A DNA stretch of 64,000 nucleotides, taken from positions 1,178,001-1,242,000 of the forward strand of contig NZ_CP044222.1 of the NCBI RefSeq assembly GCF_008727795.1. Reading direction: 5' to 3'. The notes beneath the pieces are model-generated. The model did not search any database. It was not told the DNA's origin and saw only the letters and a list, made by a program, of their open reading frames with translations. Positions 1 through 8,400 of this stretch are shown here, in pieces (position 1 is the first letter of the stretch; every line of letters starts with the position of its first letter). The position numbers and the translations under genes are program-made. This DNA is from Nitrincola iocasae. GTDB taxonomy: Bacteria > Pseudomonadota > Gammaproteobacteria > Pseudomonadales > Balneatricaceae.

Positions 1-313
1 TGTAGGTTTCAATGTCCATGCCTGCATCTTGTACAGCTTCGACCATCAGTTGGCTGGCTTCCTGTTGTAGCTCAGCAGCCTTTTCCTGGTCGCTGGTGGC
101 TTCGAGGCGTGCTGAATAGTCTGCACGAATAGTGTCCAGATCTCCCTGAACAGATGCGAAGGTTTGTAGGTCGTTTTCAGCAAATTCCATCTGTGCCTGC
201 TGTGTTGCTGGCTGTGCCTGTGTGGCAGCTTCGCTTTCATTGGCAGTTGCAGTGGCAGCAAAGCCCAGGGTGATCAGGCTAGTCAGTGCGGCGGCAAGTA
301 ATGTCTTCTTCAT
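1..313 (-). CDS. Exported DUF4168 protein (3' part cut by window edge)
   Basis: The first 104 codons are visible; the rest lies beyond base 1. The start ATG (313-311) has AGGAG 8 bases upstream on the minus strand. Residues 1-25 form a classic signal peptide (MKK, a hydrophobic stretch with AALTSLITLGFAATATA), so the protein is exported to the periplasm. After an Ala/Gln-rich linker comes a helical segment with DLQTFASVQGDLDTIRADY and QEASQLMVEAVQDAGMDIETY, the pattern of the DUF4168 family, whose function is unknown. It is divergent from the histidine kinase gene, with about 200 bases between them. The family call rests on remembered sequence pattern only. Confidence 0.7.
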   Translation of the reverse strand, partial: MKKTLLAAALTSLITLGFAATATANESEAATQAQPATQQAQMEFAENDLQTFASVQGDLDTIRADYSARLEATSDQEKAAELQQEASQLMVEAVQDAGMDIETY

Positions 314-511
314 CTGATTAACTCCTTTGATTAAATTCAATGTATTAACTGCCATATTCGTGCCAGGTTTTTTATTTTATTTGTAACCTGTTGATATAAA
401 TCTTTATTTATAATTAATTTGTACTGTTTTAATAAGATTGGCGACTTCTTCAGTCGGCTGAAATGTGCTATCAAGTGTGTCATAATGGCGCATGTGTCAT
501 TAAATACAAGC

Positions 512-1978
512 ATGAGGTCTGTTTTGAAAAGGATATTTTCATCTGCGAGCTTACGACGCGTTTTGCTGGTCAGGGTGGCATTGCCTGTGCTGCTGATTCT
601 GGCAGTGATTCTGTCGGCTGGACAGGCGTTGGTGAGTAACTTTATCGAACAACGTATGCAGCGTGATCTGCAGTTAGTTGCCCGGGCGGTGTACTTACCC
701 GTGAGCCAGGCATTGGAGCGCAATGATCTGGAACAGATGCAAAGTAGCATGGCCGCGTTGTTTGGTATGACCGAGGTATATGGCGCTTATCTGTTTGATG
801 CAGAAGGTCAGCCGCTGATCAGTTTCGGGGTAGTTAATCCTACACAGAGGCAAGCCGAAGATGCTTTGCAAAAAACTCTGGCGGGTGAGTTTGAGCAGTA
901 TGAGCAGATTCGGGGGCGTGATGTGTACTCTTTCTTTATGCCGATGTTTGATGAGGTGGGGCAACCGAATGGTTTGTTGCAGGTGACTCGGCGGCATCGC
1001 GATATTGATCAGCAATTGCTGCGCCTCGCCTATGGTTCCTGGGGTGGCTTCGCGCTGGTCTCTCTGATGATATTGTTTATTCTGGTGTGGACCCATCAGC
1101 GTGCCATTGGTGGACCCCTAAATCGTATTTTGGCGAGTATCCGCCGGGTTGAAGCGGGTGAACATGAACATCGGGCCGATGTATATGGGCCTACTGAAAT
1201 CCGCCAGTTGGCTTTGGGTCTGAACGGCATGCTGGATGCAATTCAACAGGCTGAAGCGCGTGAAGAAGAGCAGCGACTGGCCCGTGAGGTCATTGCTGAA
1301 CGTTTACGTCAGACAGAAACCCTGGCCGCTCTGGGTCAGTTGTCAGCGGGTGTAGCGCATGAGTTGGGAGCGCCGCTCAGTGTTGTTGATGGACGAGCCA
1401 GTCGTTTGCAACGACGCCTGGAAAGTCCACAGGATCTTCGTGAGTTGGAGATGATTCGTCAGCAAGCGGCACGTATGACCTCTATTATTCAGCAGCTGTT
1501 GTCGTATGGGCGCTCATCCAGAGCACGGCCACGCCAGTTGGATCTTGAGGCCTTGCTGCTTAGAGCACAGGCATTGATTGCCGGAGAAGGTTATAAAATT
1601 GAGCTTCAATCTGGCCCGTCAGCGATGCTCAGCGGTGACTCTCTCAGTCTCGAACAGGCTTTGATCAATCTACTGCGTAATGCGTGTCAGGCGTGCCCAC
1701 AAGGGCCGGTCAGAATGGCATGGAGTGTGGATGAGGCTATCCATTTGACCATTGAGGATGCAGGCCCTGGTATTGATGTCGCAATTCGTAACCAGGTGTT
1801 TGACCCTTTCGTCACTACTAAAACACCCGGTGAAGGCAGTGGTCTCGGGTTGGCGATCGTAAAACGGATTGTGGAAGAGCATGGGGGGCGAATTCGTATA
1901 GGTGACAGTGAATTGGGCGGTGCCTGTTTTGAATTAACCTTTCCGCTTGCCAAAACACAGGAAAATAATCATGTCTAA
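512..1978 (+). CDS. Membrane sensor histidine kinase of an NtrC-type two-component system
   Basis: Inner-membrane sensor kinase of about 488 residues. A first membrane segment (VLLVRVALPVLLILAVIL), a periplasmic sensor region of about 130 residues and a second segment (WGGFALVSLMILFILVW) are followed by HAMP, then the phospho-acceptor box with SAGVAHELGAPLS (His), then the ATPase boxes LINLLRNA (N), EDAGPGID (G1), FDPFVTTK (F) and GSGLGLAIV (G2). All catalytic boxes are intact. The open frame begins at 419, and ATGs at 485 and 512 are both possible; neither has a clear ribosome site, and 512 was chosen because it places the membrane segment near the N-terminus. The stop overlaps the start of the sigma-54 regulator gene by 8 bases, so the two are cotranscribed cognate partners. 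The stimulus is unknown. Confidence 0.85.
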   Translation: MRSVLKRIFSSASLRRVLLVRVALPVLLILAVILSAGQALVSNFIEQRMQRDLQLVARAVYLPVSQALERNDLEQMQSSMAALFGMTEVYGAYLFDAEGQPLISFGVVNPTQRQAEDALQKTLAGEFEQYEQIRGRDVYSFFMPMFDEVGQPNGLLQVTRRHRDIDQQLLRLAYGSWGGFALVSLMILFILVWTHQRAIGGPLNRILASIRRVEAGEHEHRADVYGPTEIRQLALGLNGMLDAIQQAEAREEEQRLAREVIAERLRQTETLAALGQLSAGVAHELGAPLSVVDGRASRLQRRLESPQDLRELEMIRQQAARMTSIIQQLLSYGRSSRARPRQLDLEALLLRAQALIAGEGYKIELQSGPSAMLSGDSLSLEQALINLLRNACQACPQGPVRMAWSVDEAIHLTIEDAGPGIDVAIRNQVFDPFVTTKTPGEGSGLGLAIVKRIVEEHGGRIRIGDSELGGACFELTFPLAKTQENNHV

Positions 1979-3365
1979 AACTCAAGCGTCTTTATTACTG
2001 GTTGAGGATGATCAGGCGTTGGCTAATCTGATCAGCGAAGAGCTGGAGGCGGAAGGGTTTCAACTGGCGGTGGCCGAAACGCTGGCGGATGCACATGCCT
2101 GGCTGGAGCAACAGCAACCGGCACTGATCATTACAGACCTGCGCCTGCCGGATGGCCATGGTATGGCATTGGTCAAAGCCGTGATGCAGCAGGATGAATC
2201 GCAACGTCCGGGGATTATTGTTATTACCGCATTTGGCAGTGTGCGACAGGCGGTTGAAGCCTTGCAGGCGGGCGCAGATGACTTTTTGACCAAGCCCCTG
2301 GATCTGGATCACTTTATGTTGAGTGTGCAAAAAGTACTGGAGAACCACAAAGTACGTAATGAATTGCGTCAGTTCCGAAAAATCACACAACAGCGTGCCT
2401 CTTTTCATGGCATGCTGGGCAAAAGCCGGACAATCCGGACCCTGTTCGATCAGATTCGGGTGGTTGCCAGGGCGCAAGGGCCGGTATTGATTAATGGTGA
2501 AAGCGGCACCGGCAAGGAATTGGTTGCCAGGGCCTTGCATGCGGAAAGTGATCGGGCTGAGGGGCCGTTCCTGGCGGTGAACTGCGCTGGCATTCCACAG
2601 GAATTGTTGGAAAGTGAGTTTTTTGGTCATGCGGCAGGGGCTTTTACCGGAGCAAACAAGGCTCGAAAAGGCTTGTTGCAAGAAGCTCAGAAGGGTTCAC
2701 TGTTGCTCGATGAAATAGGTGAAATGCCTCTGGCTCTGCAGGCTAAGCTGCTGCGAGCACTACAGGATGGTTCGATTCGCCCGGTCGGGCAGGATACCGA
2801 GGTACAGGTGGATGTTCGTATTTTTGCTGCCACACACCGGGACTTGAAGCAGAAGGTGGAGCAGGGTAGTTTTCGTGAGGATCTTTATTACCGTTTGGAA
2901 ACCTTTGCTATCCAGATTCCCGCTCTGCGAGAACGCGACGATGACCTGGAGATGATGGCACAGCAGTTTGTACGTCAGATCGCGATGACTCAAGGTAAGC
3001 CAGTCAAAGGGTTTTCTGTAGCGGCGTTAAGTCTGATTCGTGGCTATAGTTTTCCGGGTAATGTGCGAGAGTTGCAAAATGTGGTTGAACGCGCCGTGGC
3101 TTTTTGCGATAGCGACTGGATTGAGCCGCAGCATCTACCCAGCCGACTTCTGGACGCCTTGTCGCCAGTTAGTGATGGAACCACTCAGACAACGGATAAC
3201 AGCGATAAAGAACAGCGTCTGCTGGCTGGTAACCTGCTACCTACGTTGGATGAATTGCAACAACGTTATGTCCACATGGTGCTGGATGAAGTGAATGGAA
3301 ATAAACGTCGCGCCGCAGCATTGTTGGGAATTGGTCGGCGTACTCTGTATCGCTGGCTGGAGTAA
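1971..3365 (+). CDS. Sigma-54-dependent response regulator (REC-AAA+-Fis)
   Basis: 464-residue NtrC-family activator. The receiver domain has acidic residues VEDD and phospho-acceptor D56 (ITDLRLPDG), with Lys in FLTKPLD. The AAA+ domain has Walker A GESGTGKE (about 176-183), an exact GAFTGA sigma-54 contact loop (223-228) and Walker B LLLDEIG. A Fis-type helix-turn-helix closes the protein (GNKRRAAALLGIGRRTLYRWLE shows the motif). It should therefore activate RpoN promoters when phosphorylated by the overlapping upstream kinase. ATG 1971 is preferred over 1947 because AGGA lies 9 bases upstream and the receiver domain starts properly there. The target genes are not evident from neighbours. 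Confidence 0.93.
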   Translation: MSKTQASLLLVEDDQALANLISEELEAEGFQLAVAETLADAHAWLEQQQPALIITDLRLPDGHGMALVKAVMQQDESQRPGIIVITAFGSVRQAVEALQAGADDFLTKPLDLDHFMLSVQKVLENHKVRNELRQFRKITQQRASFHGMLGKSRTIRTLFDQIRVVARAQGPVLINGESGTGKELVARALHAESDRAEGPFLAVNCAGIPQELLESEFFGHAAGAFTGANKARKGLLQEAQKGSLLLDEIGEMPLALQAKLLRALQDGSIRPVGQDTEVQVDVRIFAATHRDLKQKVEQGSFREDLYYRLETFAIQIPALRERDDDLEMMAQQFVRQIAMTQGKPVKGFSVAALSLIRGYSFPGNVRELQNVVERAVAFCDSDWIEPQHLPSRLLDALSPVSDGTTQTTDNSDKEQRLLAGNLLPTLDELQQRYVHMVLDEVNGNKRRAAALLGIGRRTLYRWLE

Positions 3366-3491
3366 GCTATTAGTTCAGCCAGGGAGAGGCCTCCCTGAAA
3401 ACCCATTTAGGTTCAAGCTGAATGTGCAACTAATATAAGAGCACCTGCCCGTAGTGTAAAAGTCTCCAGACCCCCGTCATCAGCATTAAAT

Positions 3492-3507
3492 ATAACCGTG
3501 CGGTTAT
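3492..3507. promoter_or_regulatory. Perfect inverted repeat before the hipB relic, probable HipB operator
   Basis: ATAACCG-TG-CGGTTAT is a perfect 7+2+7 palindrome, 15 bases before the ATG of the truncated antitoxin gene. HipB-type antitoxins autoregulate by binding palindromes upstream of their operon, so this is probably the surviving operator. Function is inferred from position only. Confidence 0.5.
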
Positions 3508-3522
3508 TATTATGGGTGCAAT

Positions 3523-3600
3523 ATGAAGCTTCAGATTGAGAGTGTGGAAGACATCGGAATGCTTGTTCGACTGGTTTGTGTTCTGCCTGTTGATTGGTAA
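3523..3600 (+). pseudogene. Truncated hipB-like antitoxin (first ~17 codons)
   Basis: The ATG opens MKLQIESVEDIGMLVRL, which matches the N-terminus of small XRE-family antitoxins paired with HipA kinases (pattern M-L-I-x-S-V-E-D-I-G-x-x-V-R). The helix-turn-helix that should follow is missing; after about 17 codons the sequence runs into hipA C-terminal sequence in another frame and stops at 3598-3600. It is a deletion junction, not a functional gene. The family call is from pattern recognition of a short stretch. Confidence 0.5.
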
Positions 3601-3997
3601 CACGGATAACCACCTCAAGAACCTGTCGTTTTATATGTCGCCGGAAGGGGTGGTCATTACCCCGCATTATGATCTGCTCTGTACGGCGGTGTATGAACCT
3701 GACAATGGTTGGTTGAATGCAAGGCTGGAATGGAAGATTGGCTCGGTGAGGACGTTAGGGGAGGTGAATCCTGTCTATCTGGTGGAGCTGGGCAGTGTTC
3801 TCAAAGTTCCGCCGCGCTTACAGAAGCAAACTGTCAGTCGTATGATCAAGACAATTGAGCAGCAGCTCCCCGTGATCTATGAGGAGATCCAGGCAACCCT
3901 GTATCCGGCAGGGATAAGCAAGGAAGGCGAATTGCGTTTGCTCCAACAGATTCACTATGGTGTGATTGCAGATATGGCTGCACGATTGGCGATCTGA
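3560..3997 (+). pseudogene. C-terminal fragment of HipA-family kinase toxin
   Basis: The frame encodes LFDWFVFCLLIGNTDNHLKN, containing the catalytic-loop signature of HipA serine/threonine kinases (GN-D-H-KN), then PHYDLL, the metal-binding Asp segment, and the helical C-terminus. About two thirds of a normal ~410-residue HipA, including the ATP-binding N-lobe, is absent. The fragment is fused out of frame to the hipB start, so one internal deletion of roughly 1 kb removed the end of hipB and most of hipA. It should be inactive as a toxin. Confidence 0.8.
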
Positions 3998-4105
3998 CTG
4001 GGGCACAGACCTCGCAGGCCCGGTCGAGGATTTGCGCGGGCTTTGCTAAACAAGTGTTTTACAAATAGCTAAATAGTGGTTTCAAGAGTAGGGTTGTTTA
4101 AGATT

Positions 4106-4119
4106 GCACCGCGCGGTGC
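4106..4119. promoter_or_regulatory. Perfect GC-rich palindrome upstream of tsdB
   Basis: GCACCGCGCGGTGC is a 14-base perfect palindrome 27 bases upstream of the tsdB start codon. It could be a repressor or activator site, or a hairpin in the mRNA leader. No regulator can be named. Confidence 0.35.
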
Positions 4120-4146
4120 GATGTTAGAGGTAAGGAGCAACCAATA

Positions 4147-4791
4147 ATGAAAACATACCCCTTAAAACCCCTGTCGCTCGTTTTACTGATATTTGGATTT
4201 TCAACAACTGTTTCGGCTCTGGAAGGTGATGCTGAGCGTGGCAAGGCAGCGGCCGCGGTATGTACAGCCTGCCATCAGGCCGATGGCAGTGGCCTGTCGG
4301 TTCCGGGCGCTGAATCCTGGCCGAGGCTGGCTGGCCTGAACGCGGCTTATATATACAAGCAGTTGCAGGACTTTAACAGCGGTCAGCGTACTAATGCTGC
4401 CATGGCTCCTTTTGCTGCCATGCTTAGTGATCAACAGATGCAGGATGTCGCTGTGTATTTCAGCCAGTTGGTGCCCCGCCTCGCTCAAGGTGGAGAGGCT
4501 GTTGATGAAGCCTTGCTGAAGCAGGGTGAAATGCTGGTAACACGGGGTGACTGGTCTCGCTATATCCCTTCCTGTCAGTCTTGTCATGGACCGAATAGCC
4601 AGGGTGCCGGTGCGTCTTTCCCCGGTATTGCCGGGCAGCATGCAGGCTATCTGGAAGCTCAGCTATACAACTGGCAGCAGGGTAAGCGTCGCAATGATCC
4701 ACAGCAGTTGATGCTGGCGATTGCTGAGCGAATGAATGCTGACGATATCAAGGCGGTAGCGGCCTGGCTATCTATGCAGCCGGCCAAGTGA
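4147..4791 (+). CDS. tsdB: TsdB-like diheme cytochrome c (cytochrome c4 type)
   Basis: 214 residues with a signal peptide (cleavage near VSA-LEGDAE) and two c-type haem sites, CTACH near residue 38 and CQSCH near residue 143, in two similar domains: the cytochrome c4 layout. It is periplasmic. Cytochrome c4 can serve terminal oxidases generally, but here the gene is 10 bases upstream of a TsdA-like gene, the arrangement in which such a protein (TsdB) accepts electrons from thiosulfate dehydrogenase. AGGAG lies about 10 bases before the ATG. The c4 fold is clear; the TsdB role rests on context. Confidence 0.75.
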   Translation: MKTYPLKPLSLVLLIFGFSTTVSALEGDAERGKAAAAVCTACHQADGSGLSVPGAESWPRLAGLNAAYIYKQLQDFNSGQRTNAAMAPFAAMLSDQQMQDVAVYFSQLVPRLAQGGEAVDEALLKQGEMLVTRGDWSRYIPSCQSCHGPNSQGAGASFPGIAGQHAGYLEAQLYNWQQGKRRNDPQQLMLAIAERMNADDIKAVAAWLSMQPAK

Positions 4792-4801
4792 GGGTCTAAT
4801 T

Positions 4802-5791
4802 ATGGTTAAGTTAACAAGTGCCTTAAGTATCAGTGTGTTGGCAGGTTGGGCAGGTGTTAGCCTTGCGGCTGAGCCCCCTCGTATTCCAGTCAATTTTCCA
4901 CAACCTGAAGCCGGGCAATATGTCCATGTTCCCCCTACGCTGGCTGATCTGGAAGAAGCAACTATTCACCCGGAGCTTAAACGGGTGATCCGTCGTGGTC
5001 ATGATCTATTTGTAAATACTCAGCAATTGCGTGGCGAGAACGTTTTCAACGATATGAATTGCTCCAGTTGTCACCTGGGAGAGGGGGCGCAGCCTTTTTC
5101 AGCGCCGGTATGGCCCGCCGCAGTAGTGTTACCAAATTTTCGGTCCAAGAATCAGCAAGTAAATAGTCTGGAGGAACGTATTGCCGGATGTTTTAGTTTT
5201 TCCATGAATGGAAAGCCACCTGAATATGGCAGTGACAATCTATTAGCCTTGGCCGCCTATCATCAATGGCTGGCAAAAGGTGTGCCTATTTATCAGCCGG
5301 GTGATAGCCTGTATGGGCGAGGTTATCCCATTGGTCAGCCGGATGCAGAGCCATCATACGAACGCGGACAGGTATTGTATGAAGCTAACTGCAGTATTTG
5401 CCATGCCGAGAATGGCGGTGGTTTGAGGGTAGGTGATGACGTGCAATATCCCGCTGTATGGGGTGATGCGTCATACAATTGGGGAGCGGGCATCACCCGG
5501 ATTTCCACTCTGGCTGGCTTTATTCATAACAACATGCCGCTGGGACAGCCGCGTAGTATGAGTGTACAGGACTCTTGGGATCTGGCCGATTATATCAATA
5601 GTCAGGAACGGCCACAGGATCCACGTTATACTGGTGATGTAGCTGAAACACGCGCTCTGTATTTGGATACCTTCCACAAATCGACCTATTACGGGCTCGA
5701 AAAGCAAGGGCGCTTACTGGGAGATCATGACAATCTGGGAGAAAAGGACTTTCTGAAACCAGGTGCATTAAGGCCGCGTTTCTTTGAGTAA
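4802..5791 (+). CDS. tsdA: Thiosulfate dehydrogenase (tetrathionate-forming), TsdA-like
   Basis: 329-residue periplasmic diheme cytochrome with a signal peptide (to about SLA-AEPP). It would oxidise two thiosulfates to tetrathionate. Haem sites are CSSCH (87-91) and CSICH (197-201). Between them lies EERIAGCFSFSMNGK; in TsdA enzymes a Cys at this place, followed by a S-MNGK motif, is the unusual axial ligand of the active-site haem, so Cys130 is the expected ligand. It follows the c4-type partner by 10 bases in one operon. The sequence suggests supplementary inorganic sulfur oxidation. The reaction direction (oxidation versus tetrathionate reduction) cannot be told from sequence. Confidence 0.82.
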   Translation: MVKLTSALSISVLAGWAGVSLAAEPPRIPVNFPQPEAGQYVHVPPTLADLEEATIHPELKRVIRRGHDLFVNTQQLRGENVFNDMNCSSCHLGEGAQPFSAPVWPAAVVLPNFRSKNQQVNSLEERIAGCFSFSMNGKPPEYGSDNLLALAAYHQWLAKGVPIYQPGDSLYGRGYPIGQPDAEPSYERGQVLYEANCSICHAENGGGLRVGDDVQYPAVWGDASYNWGAGITRISTLAGFIHNNMPLGQPRSMSVQDSWDLADYINSQERPQDPRYTGDVAETRALYLDTFHKSTYYGLEKQGRLLGDHDNLGEKDFLKPGALRPRFFE

Positions 5792-5819
5792 CTGCTTGAA
5801 TATAAAATAGGCTGAATGG

Positions 5820-5850
5820 ATGCGCCAGTTCAAAACCGGAACCGGCGCAT
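5820..5850. terminator. Hairpin between convergent tsdA and MaoC genes
   Basis: ATGCGCC (5820-5826) and GGCGCAT (5844-5850) form a 7-bp stem between two genes that end towards each other. There is no clear T-run on either side, so a terminator role is only likely by position. Confidence 0.4.
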
Positions 5851-5859
5851 GGTGCTGTT

Positions 5860-6291
5860 TCAAGCTTCGCGTTTGTCGACCATAAAGGTGGCTTCACCGG
5901 TGGCAACAAGTGCTTCGCCTACTGTTACATCAGTACGCATTTTTACCCGGCGACGTTTTTCATCTATGTCGATGACGGTCAGCGTTGCCTTGGCTGTATC
6001 ACCAATATGCACAGGGGCTTTAAACTTGATCTGCTGATCTATGTAAATAGCACCAGGTCCCGGCAGGCGCGTGCCTGCTACTGTGGAGATCAGCGCTGCA
6101 CTGAACATGCCGTGGACGATACGTTGTTTGAAAATAGTTGTTTTTGCATATTCTTCGTTGATATGCACTGGGTTATTGTCACCTGAGATGCCAGCAAACA
6201 TATAAACATCTGATTCAGATATGGTTTTCGCGTATGAATCGCTCATGCCCACTGTCAGATCTTCCAGGTAATAGCCGTGAATATCCTGCAT
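5860..6291 (-). CDS. MaoC/PhaJ-type (R)-specific enoyl-CoA hydratase
   Basis: 143-residue single hot-dog protein. The hydratase-2 motif is present as FAGISGDNNPVHINEEYA, with catalytic Asp38 and His43 and the expected Asn. Length fits the PhaJ type, which hydrates trans-2-enoyl-CoA to (R)-3-hydroxyacyl-CoA, linking beta-oxidation to polyhydroxyalkanoate or lipid metabolism. It is transcribed away from the acyl-CoA dehydrogenase gene, with a shared intergenic region of 184 bases. The exact chain-length preference is unknown. Confidence 0.85.
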   Translation of the reverse strand: MQDIHGYYLEDLTVGMSDSYAKTISESDVYMFAGISGDNNPVHINEEYAKTTIFKQRIVHGMFSAALISTVAGTRLPGPGAIYIDQQIKFKAPVHIGDTAKATLTVIDIDEKRRRVKMRTDVTVGEALVATGEATFMVDKREA

Positions 6292-6475
6292 TTTTTTATC
6301 CTGCCTGTCATGTGTTGTAAAAATCGTTCAGTATAAGTAACAGAGTAACCGATTTTGTGCTTATCAGATACGCTTTGCGTGTTAGAATAAGTATAAACCC
6401 TTATGGATGGCAATGCGCTAGCTTAGCAATGGCATTCCATTTGAATGTGTTCGAATGATCAACAGAAGGTAGTTT

Positions 6476-8248
6476 ATGGCTGACTATAACGCTCCGGTAA
6501 AAGATATGAAACTTGCGCTGAATCAGATAGCGCGCATGACAGAATTATCAACCCTGCCTGTCTTTGAAGATGCATCGGCTGATATGGTAGATGCAATTCT
6601 GGATGAGGCGGCACGTGTAGCACGTGATGTGGTAGCGCCCACCAACTGGGATGGCGATCAGAAAGGCGTCAGTCTTAAGGATGGTGGCGTTGTTTGCCCT
6701 GAGAGCTTCCGCGATGCCTATAACCAGTACGCCGAAGGCGGCTGGGGTTCACTGCAGTTTGATCCTGAACACGGTGGACAGGGTATGCCCTATTTGCTTT
6801 CTGTAGCGGTTATGGAAATGTGGCAAGCGGCAAATATGGCCTGGGGCCTATGTCCTCTGTTGTCACAGGGTGCGGTAGAGTGCCTGTCCATTAATGCGGA
6901 TGATGCCTTAAAAGCTATTTACTTGCCGAAACTCATCAGTGGCGAGTGGGCCGGTACCATGAACCTGACTGAGGGCAGTGCTGGTTCAGATCTGTCGCAG
7001 GTACGCTGTAAAGCCGAGAAAGACGGTGATGCTTATCGTGTCACGGGTGAAAAAATCTTTATCACCTGGGGTGACCACAGTCTGACTGAAAATATCGCCC
7101 ATCTGGTTTTGGCACGCCTGCCGGATGCGCCTGCCGGCGTTCGTGGTATCTCCTTGTTCCTGGTGCCGAAATACTTGGTCAATGCGGATGGCTCGCTGGG
7201 TGAGTACAACAACACCAAGCCCTTGTCGCTGGAACACAAAATGGGTATCCACGCCAGCCCCACGGCGGTGATGGGATTTGAAAATTCTGTCGGTTACCTG
7301 GTGGGTGAAGAGAATCGCGGCCTCGCTTGCATGTTCACCATGATGAATAATGCCCGTTTGGGCGTAGGTTTGCAGGGTGTGGCGATTTCAGAGCGCGCCT
7401 ACCAGCAGGCACTGGTGTTTGCGAATGAGCGCATCCAGAGCCCTGCCGTCGGTTATAAAGTACCGGGTCCGATTATTCGTCATGGTGATGTACGGCGTAT
7501 GTTGCTGACCATGAAAGCCTTGACTGAAGCGGGTAGGGCGCTGACTTATGATGCCTGTGGCAGCATCGACTTTTCTCATCATGCTGAAGATGAAACGCGT
7601 CGCAGCCGTGAAAAAGCCCGTGCAGCGCTGCTGACACCAGTGGTCAAAGGTTGGTGTACCGAGTTTGCTCAGGAAGTGACTTCACTGGGTGTGCAGGTGC
7701 ATGGTGGTATGGGCTTTGTCGAAGAAACCGGTGCCGCCCAGCACTACCGTGACGCGCGTATCCTGCCGATTTACGAAGGCACCAACGGCATACAGGCACT
7801 GGACCTGGTCGGCCGGAAAGTGCTGCTGGATAAGGGTGAAGCCCTGACGTTACTGTTGTCTGAAATGCGCGAAACTATTGTGCTTGGTGGTGCGTTTGCG
7901 GATCTGGCCGCTGATCTGGAGCAGGCTGTAGTGGCTATTGAAACCGCCCGTGATGAACTGCTGGCCGGTGCCGCTGATGATCCGCAGTTAGCCGGTGCCG
8001 TGGCCTATAACTTCATGATGCTGTTGGGCACCGTAGCCGGTGCCTGGGAGTTGCTACGCCAAGCTGAAGCGGCTAAAACTCTGCAGTCTGAAGGTGAAGA
8101 TGATGCCTTCCTGGAAGCTAAACAGGTGACTACACGCTTCTATTTCGAGCAGATCCTGCCACGCTACCTGGGCTATGCCCGTATGGTTAAAGCCGGTAGT
8201 GCGACTATCACCGAAATGAGCGACGAGCAATTCGCCACGGCTTGGTGA
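6476..8248 (+). CDS. Acyl-CoA dehydrogenase, large C-terminally extended type
   Basis: 590-residue flavoprotein. The usual N-terminal, middle (MNLTEGSAGSDLSQVR) and C-terminal acyl-CoA dehydrogenase domains are followed by the extra helical domain seen in ~590-600-residue members. The catalytic base is expected in LPIYEGTNGIQALDL (Glu), and QVHGGMGFVEE is a family signature. It oxidises acyl-CoA to trans-2-enoyl-CoA and passes electrons to ETF; etfBA and ETF-quinone oxidoreductase are encoded at 56-60 kb. A strong terminator follows, so it is a single-gene unit. Substrate range is not determinable. Confidence 0.92.
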   Translation: MADYNAPVKDMKLALNQIARMTELSTLPVFEDASADMVDAILDEAARVARDVVAPTNWDGDQKGVSLKDGGVVCPESFRDAYNQYAEGGWGSLQFDPEHGGQGMPYLLSVAVMEMWQAANMAWGLCPLLSQGAVECLSINADDALKAIYLPKLISGEWAGTMNLTEGSAGSDLSQVRCKAEKDGDAYRVTGEKIFITWGDHSLTENIAHLVLARLPDAPAGVRGISLFLVPKYLVNADGSLGEYNNTKPLSLEHKMGIHASPTAVMGFENSVGYLVGEENRGLACMFTMMNNARLGVGLQGVAISERAYQQALVFANERIQSPAVGYKVPGPIIRHGDVRRMLLTMKALTEAGRALTYDACGSIDFSHHAEDETRRSREKARAALLTPVVKGWCTEFAQEVTSLGVQVHGGMGFVEETGAAQHYRDARILPIYEGTNGIQALDLVGRKVLLDKGEALTLLLSEMRETIVLGGAFADLAADLEQAVVAIETARDELLAGAADDPQLAGAVAYNFMMLLGTVAGAWELLRQAEAAKTLQSEGEDDAFLEAKQVTTRFYFEQILPRYLGYARMVKAGSATITEMSDEQFATAW

Positions 8249-8261
8249 GTCTGATGTAATC

Positions 8262-8304
8262 AGGCCAGTGCGGGCACTACCCTGTGTCCGCACTGGCCTT
8301 TTTT
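8262..8304 (+). terminator. Rho-independent terminator after acyl-CoA dehydrogenase
   Basis: AGGCCAGTGCGG (8262-8273) pairs perfectly with CCGCACTGGCCT (8288-8299), followed by a run of five T. Twelve-bp stem, 14-base loop. Confidence 0.9.
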
Positions 8305-8400
8305 ATTGCCTGCCGCTTCCTTCCCCCTGGATTAACCCCTTGTGGCTTTTATGGTATCTTTGTCTGACTCTCTAGCATCAGATGAAAGATACCCATTACT

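Noticed and set aside
1995..2681. 228-codon minus-strand frame within the sigma-54 regulator gene
   Set aside because: Antisense to intact receiver and AAA+ motifs; no recognisable product.
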